A DNA stretch of 18,079 nt, from the NCBI GenBank assembly GCA_964348745.1, contig CAYGDT010000023.1, positions 1 through 18,079 on the forward strand, in the 5' to 3' direction. Below the pieces are notes generated by a model that did not search any database, was not told where the DNA came from, and worked only from the letters and a program-made list of their open reading frames with translations. The translations under genes were made by a program, and so were the position numbers. Of this stretch, positions 14,280 through 18,079 are shown in pieces. Source of the stretch: CAYGDT01 sp964348745 (lineage in GTDB: Bacteria; Patescibacteriota; Gracilibacteria; Peribacterales; Peribacteraceae). Numbering within the stretch: position 1 is the first letter of the stretch; each line of letters starts with the position of its first letter.

Positions 14280-16595
14280 ATGGACGCCTTTGCACAACTC
14301 CGCGCCCGCGTCGCCAAAGCCCCCGCCTCGCCCGGTGTCTACCGCTGGCTGAACACCAAAGGAGACGTGTTGTACGTCGGCAAAGCCAAAAACCTGAGAA
14401 ACAGATTGAAAAGTTATGTGCAAAAAGAAGCTGACAAATCAACAGGACCATGGAAACTCAGCCTCCGCAAACACATTGCGGATTTTGATGTCACTGTGAC
14501 ATCGACGGAATTGGAGGCATTGATCCTCGAAACGAATCTGATTAAAGAAATAAAACCGAAGTATAACGTCCTCATGAAAGACGACAAGAACTACGTCTAT
14601 GTGCGCATATCCGCCGAAGAGTATCCCGAAGTCAGCGTAGTACGGAAGATGCCTGCCTGCCGGTCAGGCAGGGAAGACGATCGAGCAAAATACTTCGGTC
14701 CATACCTCAGCGCGTACGAAATCAAACGCACGCTCGATACCCTGCATGACATCTTTCATTTTAGGGCGTGTCTGCAATCGATCGAGGCGCGCAATCGTGG
14801 AAAGCAAGCCGCGCGCGCGTGCATGCAAGAACAAATCGGGCAGTGCAACGGGCTCTGTGTCGGGGCGATCAGCCAAGAGCAGTATCAGGAAGCGATAGGA
14901 AACATCGTGCGGTTTTTGCGGGGACAGACGGAAAATGCAGTGGATGCCGTTCGCGCGATGATGGCTGCAGCGGCCGCGGAGAAGAAGTTTGAGAAAGCCG
15001 CGAAGCTCAGAGACACGCTCGGGTACATAACATCCTTGTCGGAGAAACAAGTCGTCTCCGACACGTCGCGCGACAATACCGATGCCATCGGAGTCGCTCT
15101 CCAGAATGGGAAATCCCAAGTGGTTGTCCTTCGGCAACGCGGCGGCAAGTTGATCGACGAGCGCGCATTCTCCCTTGCAGGAGGTGCCGACCGCATTTCA
15201 CCCGTCATCAGCGAATTGATACCGCAGTACTACGCATTGGAAACCGATATCCCCGATCTCATTTTAATTCAGGAAGAGATCAAAGACCGTGCGGTGCTGG
15301 AACAGTGGTTACGGGAAGTGCGTGGCAAGAAAACCGAAATTCGCGAGCCGGAGCGCGGCAAGAAAAACAAATTGCTGCAGATGGCGGAAACCAATGCCGC
15401 GCAGAAGATCGCGCAGCAGTTTGCGAAGTGGGAAGCGGCTGCAAGCAATATCGCCACGGCACTCAGGGAACTGAAAGATACATTGGATCTACCCGAAGAA
15501 CCGCGACGCATAGAAGGGTATGACATCTCGCACCTCGGCGGCACCGAAACAGTCGGAAGCATGGTTGTGATGCTCAACGGAAAGTCGGCGAACAAGGAAT
15601 ATCGTTCCTTTACGCTTCGGACGGTAAAGGAGGGGGAGATCGACGATTACAAGGCGCTGAAGGAAGTATTGCGACGCAGACTTCGGTATCTCTCGAAAGA
15701 GAAAGAGCGTTTTGAAGCACGTGGCATAACTCTCGGCAAGGCTCTGAAAAAAGAGCAGCTCGTTATCGAAGAGATTTCAAATGCACAAAGCGAGACAATT
15801 GGAGAGGATGCAATTGACTATAAAGACTACACGGTTGCCAGGTGCGAAGGAAAAGTAATCGGCTTCGCAAGATTATTTGAACGCACGAAAGACGTGTGGC
15901 AACTGCGATCTGTATGGGTGGATGAACAGCATCGAGGCGATAAACTTGGCCACTTGATTATCCGCACCATCATAAATACATCAAAACTTTCGAAAATCTA
16001 TCTCACTGTTGGCGCGAAAACAAATCTGGAATCGTATTACGAAGAAATTGGTTTTGAACGGGTAATAACTCCACCAAAGATTTTTCAGGATCTTTTGGAT
16101 CGCTTTACTGCAAAGAATAAACCGGGGATCCTCATGGTTTACATACGATCAAAACACAAACTGGATAACTCACTGATCTCTGACCCCGACCTCCTCGTGA
16201 TCGACGGCGGCAAGGGGCAACTGAGCGCAGTTGTGGAAGTACTCAAAGAACTGGAGTTGCAGATACCGGTGATCGGACTCGCCAAGCGCGAGGAAGAAGT
16301 GTTCGTTCCGGGGCAATCGTTCCCCATTGATCTGCCGTCGGACTGCCAAGCGGGATTCCTCCTGCAACGGCTGCGCGACGAAGCGCATAGGTTTGCAAAC
16401 GCCCACCGCGAAAATCGCCTGGCAAAGAGCATGATCGGATCCGCACTGGACGCCGTACCCGGCATCGGAGAAAAGACGAAACATGCACTGCTGAAAAAAT
16501 TCGGTTCGGTAGACATCATCAAAAGCGCATCGGATACCGAACTCCTCTCGGTGCTCAGCCCCGCTCAATTACGTGCCATCAGAGATTTGATCTGA
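14280..16595 (+). CDS. uvrC: UvrABC excinuclease subunit C with inserted GNAT acetyltransferase domain
   Basis: 771 aa versus about 600 in typical UvrC. It makes the two incisions in nucleotide excision repair with UvrA/UvrB. GIY-YIG domain: SPGVYRWL and LYVGKAKNLRNRLKSY (17-46), Glu82, Asn86. UVR helices: about 215-250. C-terminal RNase H-like endonuclease: EGYDISHLGG (412-421), then LLVIDGGKGQL (638-648) and DEAHRFA (700-706); HhH motif: VPGIGEKTKHALLKKFGS (726-743). Between VLRRRLRYL (463-471) and DPDLLVID, about 160 residues are extra: a GNAT domain with EGKVIGFARL, VWVDEQHRGDKLGHLI (acetyl-CoA loop, 545-560) and NLESYYEEIGFERV (582-595). Residues about 126-132 come from a GC palindrome. 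The ATG at 14280 is chosen because the 31 codons upstream are pure repeat array. No Shine-Dalgarno. The last 27 bases overlap the convergent PH-domain gene. Confidence 0.95.
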   Translation: MDAFAQLRARVAKAPASPGVYRWLNTKGDVLYVGKAKNLRNRLKSYVQKEADKSTGPWKLSLRKHIADFDVTVTSTELEALILETNLIKEIKPKYNVLMKDDKNYVYVRISAEEYPEVSVVRKMPACRSGREDDRAKYFGPYLSAYEIKRTLDTLHDIFHFRACLQSIEARNRGKQAARACMQEQIGQCNGLCVGAISQEQYQEAIGNIVRFLRGQTENAVDAVRAMMAAAAAEKKFEKAAKLRDTLGYITSLSEKQVVSDTSRDNTDAIGVALQNGKSQVVVLRQRGGKLIDERAFSLAGGADRISPVISELIPQYYALETDIPDLILIQEEIKDRAVLEQWLREVRGKKTEIREPERGKKNKLLQMAETNAAQKIAQQFAKWEAAASNIATALRELKDTLDLPEEPRRIEGYDISHLGGTETVGSMVVMLNGKSANKEYRSFTLRTVKEGEIDDYKALKEVLRRRLRYLSKEKERFEARGITLGKALKKEQLVIEEISNAQSETIGEDAIDYKDYTVARCEGKVIGFARLFERTKDVWQLRSVWVDEQHRGDKLGHLIIRTIINTSKLSKIYLTVGAKTNLESYYEEIGFERVITPPKIFQDLLDRFTAKNKPGILMVYIRSKHKLDNSLISDPDLLVIDGGKGQLSAVVEVLKELELQIPVIGLAKREEEVFVPGQSFPIDLPSDCQAGFLLQRLRDEAHRFANAHRENRLAKSMIGSALDAVPGIGEKTKHALLKKFGSVDIIKSASDTELLSVLSPAQLRAIRDLI
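14652..14672. repeat. GC palindrome, copy 2 (inside uvrC)
   Basis: CCTGCCTG and CAGGCAGG form an 8-bp perfect stem around CCGGT. It matches the copy at 1142-1162 including flanking bases, and adds Pro-Ala-Cys-Arg-Ser-Gly-Arg to UvrC just before the conserved KYFGPY segment, a loop where extra residues are tolerable. Confidence 0.85.
15768..16154 (+). other. GNAT-domain segment inside uvrC, AT-richer than its host gene
   Basis: Hand counts over 15781-16140 give about 42% GC, against 52-65% in sampled lines of flanking uvrC (15301, 15541, 16321). The acetyl-CoA loop R-G-D-K-L-G and the C-terminal YYEEIGFE segment are intact, so it looks like a working acetyltransferase fold captured into the gene. 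Edges are approximate; a charged helix at 470-495 may belong to either domain. Confidence 0.75.
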
Positions 16596-17150
16596 GGATG
16601 CGTCTTTACGCTGGAGCTTGCGCTGATACTGCGTTACGACATTGGAGATAATACTCGCGACTTCTTCGACATTGGGGACATAGCGAAGCTGAAGGCTGTC
16701 GCCGCCCAATCCTTCTTTTAGGTGAATGGTGAGCACCCCGAACGGAAAGATATTCCAAAATTGCGTCTGGGTGGATATTCCTCCGATGTTATCGACATAG
16801 AGCGGCTTGATCTCTTGTTTGAATACCGATGATTGATCCACAAGGATCACCTTGTCGTTCGTAATGACGATGCAGTCGTAGAGCCAATCGAGGTACGCCT
16901 TTAATAAATTAAAGAATACGAAGATGACCCAGACCACCAGAAGAACGCCGATGGTTATCAGCATCGGCCAACCCATGTACCACGCAAAAACCCCCGCTCC
17001 AACAAGCAAAACAGACGTGGCGACTTCTCTCAAGCTGGCAAAGAAGAACGACAGAGTATGGTACGGCGTCACGAGCAGCACGCATTCGCCTTCATCACAG
17101 AACCGCTTGATGATCTTCTGGACGTCGGTTTCAAGGGCGAAGATACGCAT
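16569..17150 (-). CDS. Two-helix membrane protein with bacterial PH domain
   Basis: 193 aa. Residues 1-40 are cytosolic, two membrane helices lie at about 43-59 and 62-83, and residues 90-178 form a PH-like beta barrel with C-terminal helix (DCIVITNDKVILVDQS, IGGISTQTQFWNIFPFGVLTIH, VPNVEEVASIISNVV), as in YdbS/YdbT-type bPH_2 proteins. The role in this family is unclear. The start ATG at 17150 has no Shine-Dalgarno, and the gene overlaps uvrC tail-to-tail by 27 bases, so transcription of one may interfere with the other. Confidence 0.75.
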   Translation of the reverse strand: MRIFALETDVQKIIKRFCDEGECVLLVTPYHTLSFFFASLREVATSVLLVGAGVFAWYMGWPMLITIGVLLVVWVIFVFFNLLKAYLDWLYDCIVITNDKVILVDQSSVFKQEIKPLYVDNIGGISTQTQFWNIFPFGVLTIHLKEGLGGDSLQLRYVPNVEEVASIISNVVTQYQRKLQRKDASSDQISDGT

Positions 17151-17225
17151 GGGAAGTAGAATAGCGAAAAGCGCTACAAAAGGGAATCTTTGGGATGCTT
17201 TTTCATCCTCAAGACGCTCAATTTC

Positions 17226-17254
17226 TTGACCCTCTCACCACGGAGGAATAGCGT
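17226..17254 (+). promoter_or_regulatory. Predicted promoter of the 52-aa gene
   Basis: TTGACC (17226-17231) and TAGCGT (17249-17254) are 17 bases apart, the same box pair type as before bL25. An alternative -10, TAAAAT at 17256-17261, has no -35 box at proper spacing. Either gives a leader of about 16-24 bases before the ATG at 17285. Confidence 0.4.
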
Positions 17255-17284
17255 GTAAAATGCTTTTCCTTTCCCACACTCACT

Positions 17285-17443
17285 ATGGTCGATCCGAAAA
17301 AACCTCCGCAGAAAAAGAGTAGTTCCTTCTTTGGGGAAATGCTCGATGGCGTCGCATGGGGCGTGCGTCAGGCAGCACTGCCAATCCCCGATGGATTGAT
17401 TGGGAAAAAGAAGGCGAAAATTGATCCGAAGAAGAAAAAGTGA
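17285..17443 (+). CDS. Lys-rich 52-aa mini-protein
   Basis: Open from ATG 17285 to TGA 17443. The protein starts MVDPKKPPQKK, has a central hydrophobic/amphipathic stretch SFFGEMLDGVAWGVRQAAL (14-32), then PIPDGLIG and a Lys-rich tail ending IDPKKKK. The basic ends around an amphipathic helix resemble membrane- or nucleic-acid-binding mini-proteins, but I do not recognise a family. Support for it being real is a promoter-like pair upstream, base composition like its neighbours, and the fact that the space has no other gene. No Shine-Dalgarno directly precedes the ATG; a GGAGG at 17242-17246 is about 38 bases too far. Confidence 0.6.
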   Translation: MVDPKKPPQKKSSSFFGEMLDGVAWGVRQAALPIPDGLIGKKKAKIDPKKKK

Positions 17444-17479
17444 ACGCAGTCAGGTTCCCGGGTTCAAAAATGACAAAGT

Positions 17480-18055
17480 CTAGTTTTTCGTATGCGCTTT
17501 TAAGATTCGCGGATAGTCAAAGTCTATGATTTTTGTAGCTACTTCGAGTAAAAATGTTTGTTTCTCAGCATCAAAATATTTTAAATAACCAGCGATGGAA
17601 CCATTAATATGGCTATCATTATCACCGTAACGTATAAACAAGCCCATGATCACGATCATCGGAGTAAATAAATTTTCAGGAACGTGATATTTCGTAAGCA
17701 GTAGTAGAATTACTGTGTTATTTAACACAGAAGACCGTACAATTTCATTTGGCTTTTGCTCTCTTTTAAGACCATTCAATAAATCACTTTCTACCACCTT
17801 TCCTTTCTTCCGTAGTACTTCATACTCCAATACGGCTTGTGCTAATTCTGAAACATGACTGATATTAGCAATCACCCTAGCTTCTGATGTTAACGATGCT
17901 TGAAATGCAATTGCACCTTCGGCATCCGCAGTACCCACTGTTCCATGTAGACATGATATAAACTCATCATTCTCCTCAGAAAAATCTGTACCCTTAAGCC
18001 CCATCGCAGTAAAAACTTCATTCCCCCTATAGTGTTTAGGAAGGTCGTTTTTCAT
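17480..18055 (-). CDS. AT-rich orphan protein (191 aa)
   Basis: Not recognised. Mostly helical and cytosolic in appearance, with a hydrophobic segment VLNNTVILLLLTKYHV (110-125) followed by FTPMIVIMGLFIRYG (130-144) that could be a buried helical hairpin. No catalytic motif is seen. Sampled lines near 17581 and 17701 are 33% GC, well below the 50-58% typical of the window, pointing to recent acquisition or relaxed selection. The ATG at 18055 lies 24 bases from the window end, so promoter and upstream partner are out of view. The TATAAAT-like and TATCAT boxes just upstream could serve as a -10. Confidence 0.65.
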   Translation of the reverse strand: MKNDLPKHYRGNEVFTAMGLKGTDFSEENDEFISCLHGTVGTADAEGAIAFQASLTSEARVIANISHVSELAQAVLEYEVLRKKGKVVESDLLNGLKREQKPNEIVRSSVLNNTVILLLLTKYHVPENLFTPMIVIMGLFIRYGDNDSHINGSIAGYLKYFDAEKQTFLLEVATKIIDFDYPRILKAHTKN

Positions 18056-18079
18056 AAACGTATGATAAACTATTTATAT

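Noticed and set aside
17164..17179. Small hairpin TAGCG-AAAAG-CGCTA upstream of the PH-domain gene
   Set aside because: A 5-bp stem is expected by chance and has no conserved partner elsewhere in the window.
17242..17257. GGAGG followed by GTG-TAA, a start-stop minimal frame
   Set aside because: It lies within the predicted promoter region and is too short to be judged; chance is the simplest explanation.
17450..17475. GGTTCCCGGGTTCAAA resembling a tRNA T-arm or an attachment-site remnant
   Set aside because: No acceptor stem, anticodon arm or D-arm could be found around it; the resemblance is limited to a few bases.

Overview
The window reads like a chromosomal segment of a Candidate Phyla Radiation (Patescibacteria) bacterium. 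My best guess is the Peregrinibacteria/Peribacteria side, but this is an inference from gene repertoire, roughly 50-58% GC in core genes, near-absence of Shine-Dalgarno sequences, tightly packed genes and several large orphan proteins. TGA is used as a normal stop (for example in uvrC and the DUF212 gene), so the UGA=Gly code of Gracilibacteria/Absconditabacteria does not apply. No tRNA, rRNA, CRISPR array or classical insertion sequence was found, and no stretch above 300 bases lacks a gene.

Layout. Positions 7036 down to 79 (minus strand) hold five co-directional genes: three unrecognised, closely spaced genes (423, 176 and 1263 aa), then a RecB-family PD-(D/E)XK nuclease with an Fe-S cysteine signature and a DUF212/PAP2-like membrane protein. 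Divergent from these are a short ribosome hibernation factor (7168-7524), a signal-peptide + PKD-like + 7TM membrane protein (7605-9101) and a large cytosolic enzyme (9227-11551) that fuses an ATP-grasp amino-acid ligase, a degenerate retropepsin/RimB-like domain and a DUF1704 zinc carboxypeptidase. These last two genes form the most interesting system here: a predicted peptide-bond writer and eraser on one chain next to its usual 7TM membrane partner. Convergent to it on the minus strand are a GT2 glycosyltransferase, ribosomal protein bL25 and a DUF3048 (YerB-like) membrane-anchored protein. Then come uvrC (plus) with an acetyltransferase (GNAT) domain spliced into its endonuclease domain, a PH-domain membrane protein (minus), a 52-aa lysine-rich mini-protein (plus) and an AT-rich orphan gene (minus).

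A second theme is repeat proliferation. Arrays of 7-bp units, mostly arranged as imperfect inverted repeats, occupy the spaces at 7513-7582, 9103-9186, 13325-13352 and 14153-14277. A related copy lies in frame inside the nuclease gene (1115-1233), wrapped around a GC-rich palindrome whose sister copy lies in frame inside uvrC. A 9-bp minisatellite occurs both downstream of the DUF212 gene and, in frame, inside the nuclease. These elements touch or form start regions, stop codons and protein loops, so they shape the genes and do not merely separate them.
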